Shown here: piece after piece, positions 44,298 through 54,394 of the stretch
How positions within the stretch are numbered: the stretch's first letter is position 1
How the letters are laid out: each line of letters begins with the position of its first letter
NCBI GenBank assembly: GCA_017355425.1
Contig: CP070233.1
Span: 164,501 to 228,500, forward strand
Source: Dolichospermum sp. DET69
GTDB taxonomy: Bacteria > Cyanobacteriota > Cyanobacteriia > Cyanobacteriales > Nostocaceae
Direction: 5' to 3'
DNA length: 64,000 nt
Translations under genes and position numbers: made by a program
The notes under the pieces: generated by a model
Told to the model about the DNA's origin: nothing
Databases searched by the model: none
Seen by the model: only the letters and a program-made list of their open reading frames with translations

Positions 44298-44853
44298 TTT
44301 TATGCTCGCGCTAGATGGAATTTGTTAACGTTACGAATCTTGCTGGAAGTCCATCATCAAGATGATGATTTTCACGACATCAATTCAATTTAAGAAATTA
44401 CTTGCGAAAAGATTCACAACAACTTTCATATCTTTCTGATTTCGTGGCGACAGTGCGAAACATAATAGAAGTTGCTGTAATAGTGAATAAGTGAGAAATT
44501 CCTCACAAATAATTTAGGATAACCACAGGATATAACAAATATAATAATTCTAATTCCCCGAAAATAGCCAAGTTTTTATACTTAACTTGAATTGATTTCT
44601 AGATTTCCTGGAAAATCTGATTAACTTAATATTTACACAGATAAACTTTCAAAAAAGATATGTATTTATCTGTATTTTCTAGGGTGGGATTTTCATAACA
44701 TTTACTTTTGCAAGAGAAAATAGAAAATTTATTGTATTGAAGGTAAGATAAAGCACGCGCTAAGGAATAAATTTTGCTGAAGCTTATTTCAAAATTCATC
44801 CGCCCGGTAGATAAATGGAACAAATAGCCTAGGCTAGAATTGGAATTAGAACT

Positions 44854-44959
44854 TACAGCGATTTCCAATCATATAAGTTACATCTTAGCCCCCTCATTGC
44901 TTGCGGGGAGGGGGTTGGGGGTGGGGTTCTTGTTCCGGGTTTGATGACAATTTGCTGTA
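44854..44959. mobile_element. MITE family C, copy 2
   Basis: The element 44856-44957 has CAGCGATTTCCAATC and GACAATTTGCTG ends, TA flanks, and a GCCCCCTC/GAGGGGG hairpin inside. Matches 21782-21883 almost base for base. Confidence 0.75.
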
Positions 44960-45115
44960 AGATAGGGGATGGAATTTTAGCTAAATTGCCTAAGTCCCAA
45001 TCCCCTTTGTTTATTTTCCTTACAAACTTTCCTAGGGAATGTTACACTTTAGCAACATGAGAAAGAAAAACTATTTCCCTCTTTCTGTCACCTGTTCCCT
45101 GTAACCTGTGTTTCG

Positions 45116-45137
45116 AGGATGGGGGAAACCCCACCCT
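45116..45137 (-). terminator. GNRA-type hairpin after nifK
   Basis: Plus-strand AGGATGGGG-GAAA-CCCCACCCT, one mismatch, 12 bp beyond the nifK stop. Candidate for 3' protection or termination of the nifHDK message. Confidence 0.55.
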
Positions 45138-45148
45138 GACAGATATAC

Positions 45149-46684
45149 TTAACGAATTAAGTCGTAGGAAATATCGGTCTTACCAGCAACATTAGTGTTG
45201 CGGTCAATTTCTTCAAAGACTGTGTTAACAATCCAGCTTAACAGGTTGATTATACCTTTGTAACCAACAGTTGCATAACGGTGGTAGTGGTGACGATCCA
45301 TGATAGGATAACCAATTCTTACCAAAGGTACACCACAATCACGCCACAGGTACTTACCATAGGAGTTACCAATCAATAGGTCTACGGGTTCGGTGAACAA
45401 CAAGGAGCGTAAGTGCCACAAGTCTTTACCACCCCAGATTTTAGCAGACTTACCGAAGACGCTAGAATCTAACAATGCTTGCAATTCTTTCTCGAATACG
45501 TCGTTGGTGTTGTGAACCAAGATGTGTACTGGTTCAGCGCCCATTTCTAACATGAAACCAACTACGCTGTATACTAAGTCAGGATCACCGTAGATAGCGA
45601 AACGCTTACCATGTAACCAAGCGTGGGAGTCGGTCATTGCGTCAACTGCACGACCACGTTCGATTTCTAACTCTTCAGGAATTGCTTTACCAGTCAATTC
45701 ACTGAGTTTCATCAAGAACTCGTCAGTTCCTTTGATCCCCCAAGGACGAGCAACAGAAACGTCTTGCTTCCATTCCTTAGCGATGTATTCACGGGTTTTG
45801 GTTGTAGAGTAAGCTTGAAGAGCAATAGTAGCCTTAGCGTTGATGGAATCTGCTGCGTCTTCTAACTTAGTACCACCTGGGTACATATTGTATTCACCAT
45901 CACAAGGTGAATCAACATAATCGCTGTTGTCAGATAAAACAGTGTAGTCAATACCCATCAAAGAAGCCATCCGCTTAATTTCGCGGTTGTTTTCTACGTA
46001 GGTATCAAAACCAGGAATAAAGTTAATTTTACCGTTGCTCTGGGCTGTCTTCTTACCTGCGGTCAAGGTAGAAAGAATTCCCTTCATCATGTTGTCGTAA
46101 CCAGTGATGTGAGAACCAACGAAGCTAGGTGTGTGAGCAAAAGGAACTGGGAAATCTTGAGGAACTGAACCAGCTTCTTTCGCATTACCAATGAATGACT
46201 GTAAGTCATCACCGATAACTTCTGCCATACAGGTGGTGCAAACAGCAATCATCTTAGGCTTGTAAAGGCTGTAAGAGTTCGCTAAACCATCAATCATGTT
46301 TTGCAAACCACCGAACACAGCAGCGTCTTCTGTCATGGAAGAAGAAACACCAGCAAATGGTTCTTTGTAGTGACGAGTTAAGTGGGTACGGAAGTAAGCA
46401 ACGCAACCTTGAGAACCTTGAACGAAGGGAAGAGTACCTTCAAAACCTACAGCCGCAAACATAGCGCCTAAAGGTTGACAACCCTTAGCTGGGTTAACGG
46501 TTAAAGCTGTCCGTTCAAAGTTCTTTTCCCGGTATTCCCAGGTTTTTGTCCATTCGGAAACTCGTTGTACTTCTGCGTCAGTGTGAGCATTTTCAAACTG
46601 TTTCTTGTTTTCAAACAGTTGTTGGTATTCTGGTTGATGGAATAGCTCAACGTGGTCCTGAATATTCTTTGGATCTTGAGGCAT
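45149..46684 (-). CDS. nifK: NifK, MoFe protein beta subunit
   Basis: 511 aa from ATG 46684 ([20 protein letters not shown]); a further 22 upstream codons are in frame but the family starts here, with GGAG 9 bases before. [28 protein letters not shown] and [12 protein letters not shown] hold P-cluster cysteines. Intact, unlike nifD and nifH. Confidence 0.97.
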   Translation of the reverse strand: MPQDPKNIQDHVELFHQPEYQQLFENKKQFENAHTDAEVQRVSEWTKTWEYREKNFERTALTVNPAKGCQPLGAMFAAVGFEGTLPFVQGSQGCVAYFRTHLTRHYKEPFAGVSSSMTEDAAVFGGLQNMIDGLANSYSLYKPKMIAVCTTCMAEVIGDDLQSFIGNAKEAGSVPQDFPVPFAHTPSFVGSHITGYDNMMKGILSTLTAGKKTAQSNGKINFIPGFDTYVENNREIKRMASLMGIDYTVLSDNSDYVDSPCDGEYNMYPGGTKLEDAADSINAKATIALQAYSTTKTREYIAKEWKQDVSVARPWGIKGTDEFLMKLSELTGKAIPEELEIERGRAVDAMTDSHAWLHGKRFAIYGDPDLVYSVVGFMLEMGAEPVHILVHNTNDVFEKELQALLDSSVFGKSAKIWGGKDLWHLRSLLFTEPVDLLIGNSYGKYLWRDCGVPLVRIGYPIMDRHHYHRYATVGYKGIINLLSWIVNTVFEEIDRNTNVAGKTDISYDLIR

Positions 46685-46872
46685 TTCTAGTTCTCCAAGC
46701 TTGCTGTGTAATATGTTTGCGTTTGGTGGAGAGTGGGGAATGTGCCTCAAAATTCAGAATGCAAAATCCAAAAATCAGAATTTTTAATTTTGAATCTTGA
46801 ATTCCCAACTCTCCTGGGGTAAAACCCCAGACTATACCTGTACGCGCAGGATTAGCTCCCTACTGTGTTTTT

Positions 46873-47019
46873 CTAGACTGCTGCTGTAGCTCTTATTGCT
46901 TTCTTTGCAGACTTGTTCCAAGGAGCGCCGATTAATCCCCAGGTTGGGCTGTTGAGCGCCAAATCCATGTCACGAGCGAAGATTGCGAATCCGTCGTAAC
47001 CGTGGTAAGGACCGGAGTA
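46873..47019 (-). CDS. nifD: nifD 3' segment (C-terminal 48 codons), split by the element
   Basis: Reads [34 protein letters not shown] and ends [11 protein letters not shown]. This is the C-terminus of NifD with no start of its own. The break falls in the WDY|SGPYHG region. Joining at the shared TACTCCG to the 5' part at 61796 gives a NifD of about 500 aa in frame, and places it 188 bp before nifK. Confidence 0.95.
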   Translation of the reverse strand, partial: YSGPYHGYDGFAIFARDMDLALNSPTWGLIGAPWNKSAKKAIRATAAV

Positions 47020-47394
47020 TTTATGGTGATGGTTTAATAGGTTTTAATTTTGTCTGAGTCAGGATGTCCAGGATTTTAAGATTAACAGGATATTTCTTAT
47101 TTTTCGTCGCAACTTTAAAGATTTTTAAAGTTTAAAAATTTTGATACAAATAAATGTTATGAGAAGATGTGTAGTTTATACTTAAGAGCCTAGTAAAAAA
47201 GTAGATGTTACTACTAAATATTTTGAATAATGAAAGAATTTTAGCATACGTTAAGTGCAGTGATTTTTTATAACTCTGATCATGTTATTAATTCTTGACA
47301 TTAGTGATAGTAAAATCGGAGTAAATCCTCAAATACTGGATATTCTTTTTCTGACAAGTGCTAAAATAAGCAAATAACTACTTGGTATCATATC
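47020..47394. other. Element left flank, no gene
   Basis: Has the dispersed TCAGGATGTCCAGGATTTTAAG repeat (about 47056-47080) in two parts and a TTTTTAAAGTTTAAAAATTTTG palindrome-like run near 47120. No coding frame supported. Confidence 0.55.
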
Positions 47395-48096
47395 ATGATG
47401 ATTACTCAAGCCCTAGAATCACAACATAAAATCTCAGAAGATATTATTTTCCCACCCAGTGACCTATATAGTGATGAACCTCCCGTGGAAACAGAACTGC
47501 ATCTTGAACAAATAATGCTCTTAATAAAATCTCTCAAATGGTTATGGAAAGAGAGAACTGATTTTTATGCTGTAGGAAATCTGAGTATTTATTATAGTCC
47601 TCATCAAAAAAAATCAGAAGATGTGAGAGGTCCAGATTTTTTCGTAGTTTTAGGGACGGAACGCAAAATTAGAAAAAGTTGGGTAGTGTGGGACGAAAAT
47701 GGCAAATATCCTAACCTAATTATAGAAATACTTTCACCGACTACAGCGAAAACTGACAGAGAAACTAAAAAAGAACTTTATCAAGATACTTTTCGCAGTC
47801 CTGAATATTTTTGGTTTGATCCTTATACTTTAGAATTTGTAGGTTTTTATTTAATACATGGTAAATATCAACCCGTAGAACCTAATGAAAAAGGACATTT
47901 ATGGAGTGAAGAATTGGGTTTATATTTGGGGATTCATCAAGGTTTGTTAAGATATTTTACATCCGATGGAATTTTAGTTCCTACACCTGAAGAAAGTGCA
48001 GAAATGGAAGCAAAAAGAGCAGTTATGGAATCTGAAAAATCCAAACGTTTAGCAGCGAAATTGAGGGAGTTAAATATTGATCCAGATACCATTTAA
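47395..48096 (+). CDS. Uma2-family (DUF820) putative endonuclease 1
   Basis: 233 aa. RGPDFFVVLGTERKIRKSWV and LIIEILSPTTAKTDRE supply the D...E-x-L pattern of the PD-(D/E)XK-like Uma2 fold; C-terminal coiled tail EESAEMEAKRAVMESEK. Close copy of 56777-57565 in inverse orientation. Uma2 proteins abound in cyanobacteria; cellular role unknown. Confidence 0.85.
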   Translation: MMITQALESQHKISEDIIFPPSDLYSDEPPVETELHLEQIMLLIKSLKWLWKERTDFYAVGNLSIYYSPHQKKSEDVRGPDFFVVLGTERKIRKSWVVWDENGKYPNLIIEILSPTTAKTDRETKKELYQDTFRSPEYFWFDPYTLEFVGFYLIHGKYQPVEPNEKGHLWSEELGLYLGIHQGLLRYFTSDGILVPTPEESAEMEAKRAVMESEKSKRLAAKLRELNIDPDTI

Positions 48097-48305
48097 TCAA
48101 AAATAACTGGTAGGTTGGGTTGAACGACACTAAAACCCAACATTAACATCCTATAAATCCTTAAATCCTGTCCATCCTGATTCAGACAAATTCCATCAAC
48201 TCAACATCAACATAATTAATAAAATCCTGTAAATCCTTAAATCCTGGATATCCTGATTCTGACAAGTGCTATAATAATATTTTAGCAAAGCTTAGTGAGG
48301 ACATT

Positions 48306-48923
48306 ATGACCATCACGACCTTGACAAAAATGGACTTTGGACAATTCCTTCAACAACGTCCTGACGATGGTATTTATGAATTAGTAAATGGAGAAATTAT
48401 TCAAGTGGAAGCAATTAGAGCGCATAAAAATGTAGCCAGATATTTAGTGTTTGGCTTTAATGATGAAATTCGGCGTTTACAACTTGATTATATTGTAGAT
48501 AAAGATATAGTGATTAGAACAGTTACCAATAGAGGAGACCAAAGAGGAAGAAATCCTGATGTTAGCGTAGTTATTGCATCTTTATGGAATTCTAATGTAA
48601 CAACTTATGGTGCTTTAATTGAACCAATTCAATTAGCAGTGGAAGTAACATCAACGAATTGGGAAGATGACTATATTGATAAATTAGAAGAATATAAAAA
48701 TTTGGGAATTAAAGAATATTGGATAGTAGATTATTTAGCTATAGCTTCTCGGAGTTATTTAGGAAATCCCAAATTACCAACGGTGTTTGTTTATGAATTG
48801 GTTGATGGGAAATATCAAATAAAAGCATTTACAGGTACAGATAAAATTATTTCTCCTACTTTTCCTGAATTAAATATTACAGTCGAAGATGTAATTAATG
48901 CTAGTCAAATTTATAATTTGTGA
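48306..48923 (+). CDS. Uma2-family putative endonuclease 2
   Basis: 205 aa. FGQFLQQRPDDGIYELVNGE, GRNPDVSVVIASLWN, LAVEVTSTNWEDDYIDKLEE, KEYWIVDYLA, complete Uma2 pattern. Preceded by the CAGGATATCCTGATTCTGAC repeat, followed by a GATCCCCGACTTCTT palindrome as likely terminator. Confidence 0.87.
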   Translation: MTITTLTKMDFGQFLQQRPDDGIYELVNGEIIQVEAIRAHKNVARYLVFGFNDEIRRLQLDYIVDKDIVIRTVTNRGDQRGRNPDVSVVIASLWNSNVTTYGALIEPIQLAVEVTSTNWEDDYIDKLEEYKNLGIKEYWIVDYLAIASRSYLGNPKLPTVFVYELVDGKYQIKAFTGTDKIISPTFPELNITVEDVINASQIYNL

Positions 48924-48932
48924 TATTCTTTA

Positions 48933-48963
48933 GATCCCCGACTTCTTGCAGAAGTCGGGGATC
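48933..48963. repeat. Dispersed palindrome, likely terminator of Uma2-2
   Basis: GATCCCCGACTTCTTGCAGAAG and mirror, 10 bp after the stop codon. Confidence 0.7.
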
Positions 48964-49106
48964 TTGTTGTTCGCAATTAACATATTTATTTTGGGTTTAA
49001 GTATATTCTAATAAACAATTCAAGATTCAAAATCAAGAAAAGTGGTTTTGAATTTTACTTTTTCTTGTTTATTTTTAGCGAATAGCGATCGCCACAGAAA
49101 CCCACG

Positions 49107-50408
49107 ATGCAAACAAACTTAGTACAGGAAATACAGCAAGTAAATCTGCGTTTGAAATCTGCAAAGACGCGGGTAACAATTAGAGAATCAAATGGATGTC
49201 TGCAATTGCGAGCAACCTTACCGATTAAACCCGGAGATGCAGATATAGGACAGATAGGTAAAAAACAATACAATCTCAGTTTAAGTATTCCTGCAAATTT
49301 ACAGGGATTAAAAACGGCTGAGGAGGAAGCTTATGAATTAGGAAAGTTAATTGCTAGAAAAAGTTTTGTTTGGAATGAGAAATATTTAGGAAATGAGGTA
49401 ATTAAAAAAGATTTAATAACTATTGGTGAGTTATTAGAAAAATTTGAGGACGAATATTTTAAAACTCATAAACGCACCACTAAAAGTAAACATACTTTTT
49501 TTTACTATTTTACCCGAATCAAACGTTATACAAATGCTGATGATTTGGCAATTGGGGAAGTTTTGATTAATGCGATTGATAAAATAGATAAGGAATGGGC
49601 TAAATATAATGCTGTTAGGGCTATTTCCGTATTTTGCCAACTTTTTAAAATTGAGATTAATTTAACTAATTATTCTAAAGTACCTGAAAGTAATTCTCGA
49701 AATGTGCCTACAGATAAGGAAATAGTTACAGGCTTTTATAAGTTTGATAAATATCTAAATAATCGAGGTAAGCAAGTTAATCAAGATGTCAAAGATAGTT
49801 GGCAACTTTGGCGTTGGACTTATGGAATGTTGGCAGTTTTCGGTTTACGTCCCCGTGAACTTTTTGTTAATCCTCATATTGATTGGTGGTTAAGTGATGA
49901 AAATCTAGATTTAACTTGGAAGGTTGATAAAGACTGTAAAACTGGTGAAAGGGAAGCTTTACCTTTATATAAGGAATGGATTGATGAATTTGATTTAAGA
50001 AATCCTAAATATTTAGAAATGTTGGCGATCGCAATTAGTAAAAAAGACCAGAATAATCATGCGGAAATCACGGCTTTAATTCAAAGGGTAAGTTGGTGGT
50101 TTAGAAAAATTGGTTTGGATTTTAAACCCTATGATTTACGGCATGGTTGGGCAATTCGAGCGCATATTTTGGGAGTTCCTCTTAAAGCTGCGGCGGATAA
50201 TTTGGGTCATAGTGTCCAAATTCATACGAAAACTTATCAACGTTGGTTTTCTTTGGATATGCGGAAGTTGGCAATTAATCAGGCTTTGAGTAAACGGAAT
50301 GAGGTGGAGTTGATTAAGGATGAAAATACTGGGTTGAAAATGGAGAATGAAAGATTGAAGATTGAGGTGGAGAAGTTGAGGATGGAAATGGTTTATAAAC
50401 GGAGTTAG
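49107..50408 (+). CDS. xisA: XisA-type site-specific recombinase (nifD excisase)
   Basis: 433 aa. Tyrosine recombinase with Arg I in FGLRPREL (about 247-253), HxxR box in YDLRHGWAIRAH (about 342) and catalytic Tyr in TKTYQRWF (about 375). N-terminal NLRLKSAKTRVTIRESNGCL and the coiled C-terminus KMENERLKIEVEKLRMEM match XisA throughout. It lacks about 40 N-terminal residues present in the long form of XisA; a stop codon upstream rules out an extension. Confidence 0.93.
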   Translation: MQTNLVQEIQQVNLRLKSAKTRVTIRESNGCLQLRATLPIKPGDADIGQIGKKQYNLSLSIPANLQGLKTAEEEAYELGKLIARKSFVWNEKYLGNEVIKKDLITIGELLEKFEDEYFKTHKRTTKSKHTFFYYFTRIKRYTNADDLAIGEVLINAIDKIDKEWAKYNAVRAISVFCQLFKIEINLTNYSKVPESNSRNVPTDKEIVTGFYKFDKYLNNRGKQVNQDVKDSWQLWRWTYGMLAVFGLRPRELFVNPHIDWWLSDENLDLTWKVDKDCKTGEREALPLYKEWIDEFDLRNPKYLEMLAIAISKKDQNNHAEITALIQRVSWWFRKIGLDFKPYDLRHGWAIRAHILGVPLKAAADNLGHSVQIHTKTYQRWFSLDMRKLAINQALSKRNEVELIKDENTGLKMENERLKIEVEKLRMEMVYKRS

Positions 50409-50448
50409 GTTTAGTTAATCAAGAATATCATTTTTGTGAGGTACAGTA

Positions 50449-50601
50449 ATGATTCCTGACTTACCAGGTTGTATGAGTCAGGGAGACAATTTAGAAGAAG
50501 CAATAGAAAATATTAATGAAGCGCGAGAGTTATGGATAGAAACTGTTTATTGTAGTGGTAAAAAACAAATTTCTTTACCTTCTAAACTAATTTCTATTTA
50601 A
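50449..50601 (+). pseudogene. HicB-like antitoxin fragment
   Basis: 50 aa: MIPDLPGCMSQGDNLEEAIE, NINEARELWIETVY. It lacks the first beta strands of HicB and has no hicA beside it. Confidence 0.6.
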
Positions 50602-51208
50602 TTTCTAAAGATTCACTGATTATGGATATAAAATTGATATTGAGACTTAGTGAATCAGCAATCTATAACAGTTTTAGGAACGAGGGAAGTATAACAATAT
50701 GGCATTAGTCACCCTAAACCAAATACTTAAGCAGTTTTTACTAATTATGGTATCTATGCGATCGCACCCTCAAATCCCAAGTTAGCTTTGCGATCGCACT
50801 CTTGTAAATACCAAAAGATAAAATAAACTGACTGTTGCTGTCTCAATCGCTTTCAGTAATTCATTTTTTTGTATTTTTTAACACATTAATAAAACATTAA
50901 TAAAACATTAATAACAAATCGTTGAAATCTATCACACTCCGTTTCTGTACTTGGGACTAATCCCTAATTTACCTGACTTGGAGGATTAACTAAACCTTAT
51001 TGATCTTTAAGTAATTGGACAAGTGCGATTCTGTCATGGCACTTACCCTGATTTAAAACCGCTTAAAAATTTAAATTTAACAATTTATTGTACTTTACTT
51101 ATTTTATTGTTAACCTTCCAGTGCCAAAATCTTCAATGTTCAGGTTATTTCTTTGTTACTTAATCTGGCACGTAAAAACGAAATCAACAGAAAAATCCTC
51201 AATATAAT
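50602..51208. other. Spacer before the RTX esterase gene
   Basis: No gene. Two HIP1 sites (about 50758 and 50791), three 11-bp direct repeats (see next entry), and AT-rich DNA up to the start codon. Confidence 0.6.
50885..50914 (+). promoter_or_regulatory. Pho-box-like triple repeat
   Basis: ATTAATAA at 50885, 50896 and 50907, 8-mers with 3-bp spacers, i.e. an 11-bp period. Cyanobacterial Pho boxes have this geometry (consensus near YTTAAYHW; 7 of 8 positions fit). The gene downstream encodes a phytase-type esterase domain, which makes phosphate control plausible but unproven. Confidence 0.4.
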
Positions 51209-53602
51209 ATGCCTACAACAACACTAACCGGTTTCGCTGGCTTTCCTGGTGCAACCTTCTCCAGTAGCGTCTTTTGGGACACATTTAAATCCGGTGGTCA
51301 GATTACTGGTAACACCAATGGTGTCACCGTACCTTTCACTACTCTTGGTCAGCCTCTTGGTGGTTTCAGTGCCATGCAAGTTGGTAACAATAACACTTAC
51401 TGGTTTCAACCAGATAACGGTTATGGTAAAAAAAATAACAGCGCGGACTTTTTGTTACGTCTTTACCAAGTTGACCCAAGCTTAAAAGGAGCGGAACCTG
51501 GTGCAGATGGTAGTGTCGCGTTCTTAAACTATATTCAATTCCGCGACCCAGACCAGAAGATTACTAACTTCACTCTGGTTAACAATACAGGAGAGAGAAA
51601 CCTAACAGGGGCTGACTTTGATATCGAGTCATTCGTCTTTGATAAAAACGGCGAAATCTGGGTGGGAGACGAGTTCGGTCCTTTCCTATTGCACTTTGAT
51701 GCTACTGGTAAGTTGCTAGAAGCTCCCATTGCTGTACCTAACGTCTTCTCTCCCGATAACCCCGGCGGAAACCCACCTAACTTGGGTACTAAAGGGTTGG
51801 AAAGTACAGCAATCAATACCAGCAAGACCAAGCTCATCACCGCTTTGGAAGGTCCCGTTACTGGTGACAGCGCTACCAACGATATTCTCCGTGTCTACGA
51901 ATTTAACTTAGCCAGCAAAACCTTCGGCACACAATACAACTATAAACTGGAGAAGACTTCTAACAACCAGTCAATCAATGACTTGACAGCTATCAATGAT
52001 AATGAATACTTAGTCATTGAAAAAGACCGCTTAACTGGGGCTGCTGCTGAATTCAAAAAGATTTATAAAATTAACTTGACCCAGGTAGACTCCAATGGCT
52101 ATCTTATCAAGCAAGAAGTCGCTGACTTGTTAAACATTCAAGACCCCAATGACTTGAATGGTGATGGTTCAACCAGCTTTAAATTGCCATTCCAAAACGT
52201 TGAAGCTTTCACCATCGTTGACAAAAATACCATTCTGGTAACAAACGACAACGATTTTCCTTTCATTGCCGGCAGCAGAACCCCTGGTGAAGTAGATGGA
52301 AATGAAGTCGCTCTGTTGAAACTAGACACTCCTCTTAACATACCCAGAAGATTGAGCATCAGTGATGTAACTGTGGTAGAGGGATCAAATGCTTTGGTGA
52401 CAGTGACTCTGAATGAAGCTAGTTCTACTGCTGTAACAGTTAACTACGCTACCACTGCTGGTACTGCTACTGCTGGTACTGACTACAGCGCTGCTCCTGG
52501 TAACACACTCAGCGGCACACTCACCTTTGCTCCAGGGCAGACCAGCAAGACTATCACCTTTCAGACTACATCTGATACAACTGCTGAAGCGAATGAAAAA
52601 TTCACCGTCACATTAACTAACCCCGTTGGTGCAACTATCCCCTTCGTGACCGGCACAGTCACTATCACTGATACCGTTAGCTCTGCTACTACTGCTACAT
52701 TAGCGGCAACAAAAACAAACCTGACCCTAACTGGAACTGCCAATGTTAATGGTACAGGCAACACCACTAATAACATTATTAGTGGTAACGGTGGTAATAA
52801 CCTGCTTGATGGTGCTGCTGGTAATGACACCCTCATTGGTGGTGCTGGTAACGACACCCTCATTGGTGGTTTAGGTAATGACAATCTTGATGGTGGTGCA
52901 GGTGATGATACTTATCTCTTCACTCTCACTGGACTAGGTAACGACATCATTAGGGATGCCTCTGGTAAAGATACCATTAGCTTTACTGGTGCTGCGGCTA
53001 CATTAGGCGCTCGTGTGAATTTGGGTGTCATCACTGCTCAAACCGTTGTGGGTACTACAAAAATCACATTAACTGCGGTAGATGCCATTGAAAACGCCAT
53101 TGGTGGTTTGGGTAATGACCGTCTCATCGGTAATACTTTTAACAACCTCTTAGACGGTGGTGCTGGTAATGACTCCTTAGCTGGTGGTGCTGGTAATGAC
53201 ACCCTGGTTGGTGGTCTGGGTACTGACAACTTAGTTGGTGGCGCTGGTAATGACCAGTTCGTATTCAATGGCGCCACAGCTTTTAGTGCAACAACTTTTG
53301 GTTTAGACAACATCGCTGACTTTAGCGCGGGTGACAAGATAGTTTTGAGCAAGACAGTATTTGCGGCTCTAACCAGTGTTGCTGGTGCCGGATTTAGTGC
53401 TGCTTCAGACTTTGCCGTTGTTACAGATGATGCTGACGCAGCAACTAGCAGCGCTAGTATTGTTTATAACGCAGTCTTCGGTAGCCTCTTCTATAACCAA
53501 AATGGTGCTGCTGCTGGCTTTGGTACCGGTGGTGAGTTTGCAGCTGTAAGTATCATTGATGCTCCTACTTTGCTTGCTAACGACTTCATTGTTACCGTTT
53601 AA
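51209..53602 (+). CDS. Secreted esterase-like (phytase-type) RTX protein with Calx-beta domain
   Basis: 797 aa. Residues 1-390: esterase-like propeller (NYIQFRDPDQKITNFTLVNN, DIESFVFDKNGEIWVGDEFG, LPFQNVEAFTIVDKNTILVT). 390-490: Calx-beta (VTVVEGSNALVTVTLNEASS). 525-680: RTX nonapeptides (AGNDTLIGGAGNDTLIGG, GGAGDDTY). C-terminus: FVFNGATAF...LDNIADFSAGDKIVL, the type I secretion/serralysin-like end. No N-terminal signal peptide, so type I export is inferred. More G+C-rich than the rest of the element. Confidence 0.85.
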   Translation: MPTTTLTGFAGFPGATFSSSVFWDTFKSGGQITGNTNGVTVPFTTLGQPLGGFSAMQVGNNNTYWFQPDNGYGKKNNSADFLLRLYQVDPSLKGAEPGADGSVAFLNYIQFRDPDQKITNFTLVNNTGERNLTGADFDIESFVFDKNGEIWVGDEFGPFLLHFDATGKLLEAPIAVPNVFSPDNPGGNPPNLGTKGLESTAINTSKTKLITALEGPVTGDSATNDILRVYEFNLASKTFGTQYNYKLEKTSNNQSINDLTAINDNEYLVIEKDRLTGAAAEFKKIYKINLTQVDSNGYLIKQEVADLLNIQDPNDLNGDGSTSFKLPFQNVEAFTIVDKNTILVTNDNDFPFIAGSRTPGEVDGNEVALLKLDTPLNIPRRLSISDVTVVEGSNALVTVTLNEASSTAVTVNYATTAGTATAGTDYSAAPGNTLSGTLTFAPGQTSKTITFQTTSDTTAEANEKFTVTLTNPVGATIPFVTGTVTITDTVSSATTATLAATKTNLTLTGTANVNGTGNTTNNIISGNGGNNLLDGAAGNDTLIGGAGNDTLIGGLGNDNLDGGAGDDTYLFTLTGLGNDIIRDASGKDTISFTGAAATLGARVNLGVITAQTVVGTTKITLTAVDAIENAIGGLGNDRLIGNTFNNLLDGGAGNDSLAGGAGNDTLVGGLGTDNLVGGAGNDQFVFNGATAFSATTFGLDNIADFSAGDKIVLSKTVFAALTSVAGAGFSAASDFAVVTDDADAATSSASIVYNAVFGSLFYNQNGAAAGFGTGGEFAAVSIIDAPTLLANDFIVTV

Positions 53603-53754
53603 TCTGGAGTTATTACTTACACCCAGATTTTTCACAAGCAATAACTTAGTTTATTGATTCTACTAATGCGGGGAAGTAACACTTCCTCGCTTTTTTTTGA
53701 TTGGATATTTTTGTAGGTTGCTATAATCAACAACAAAGTTGAAAACATCCTGAT

Positions 53755-54333
53755 ATGATAGCCATTCCCCAACAACCGACAAAAATGACCATTGAGGAAT
53801 ATCTCCCATGGGAACTTGACCAAGATATTCGCTATGAATACATCAACGGCGAAGTTTTTGCCATGACTGGTGGTACAATTCCCCACAATGATATTACTCT
53901 CAATCTTTACACTGCTTTACATCCTCATGTCCGTCCTAGAGGTTGTCGAGTCAATGTATTAGATGTAAAACTGCAAATTAGTCCTAACAGTGTATATTTC
54001 TATCCCGATCTTATCGTTAGTTGCCACCCTGATGACCTCAATGCCCGTAAAGTTATTCAAAATCCTAAATTAATTGTTGAAGTTCTTTCTCCCGGTACAA
54101 GCGGTAAAGATAGAGGAGAAAAATTCAGATATTATTTAACAATGCCTAGTTTACAAGAATACATCTTGATTGATTCTGAAAACATCTCTGTTGAACGTTA
54201 TTGTCGAGGAGAAGGAAGAATGTGGCTTTATTATCCCTATAGTAGCGGAGATATTGTCACCCTATCAAGCATTGAATTTGAATTTCCCATAGAAATGCTT
54301 TATGATGGTGTGGGATTGGAAACAGAAACATAA
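53755..54333 (+). CDS. Uma2-family putative endonuclease 3
   Basis: 192 aa. KMTIEEYLPWELDQDIRYEY, YPDLIVSCHP, PKLIVEVLSPGTSGKDRGEK, LQEYILID, a full Uma2 domain. Confidence 0.88.
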   Translation: MIAIPQQPTKMTIEEYLPWELDQDIRYEYINGEVFAMTGGTIPHNDITLNLYTALHPHVRPRGCRVNVLDVKLQISPNSVYFYPDLIVSCHPDDLNARKVIQNPKLIVEVLSPGTSGKDRGEKFRYYLTMPSLQEYILIDSENISVERYCRGEGRMWLYYPYSSGDIVTLSSIEFEFPIEMLYDGVGLETET

Positions 54334-54394
54334 AATCACATTTCCCAAATAAATTTGATTAATGTCAACTAAAATTTAATACCTTATTAGAATT

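Larger units (their letters stand above)
44298..45148. other. nifK-nifE spacer, 850 bp
   Basis: No supported gene; an 80-codon minus frame at 44626-44868 overlaps the end of a MITE and has no protein-like pattern. Holds a family C MITE and a hairpin just after nifK. Probably contains a nifE promoter. Confidence 0.65.

Noticed and set aside
44626-44868. 80-aa minus-strand frame in the nifK-nifE spacer
   Set aside because: No conserved pattern and its start lies in MITE family C; likely chance.
46685-46750. Longer NifK start at 46750
   Set aside because: The extra 22 residues are not found in NifK and the GGAG site fits ATG 46684.
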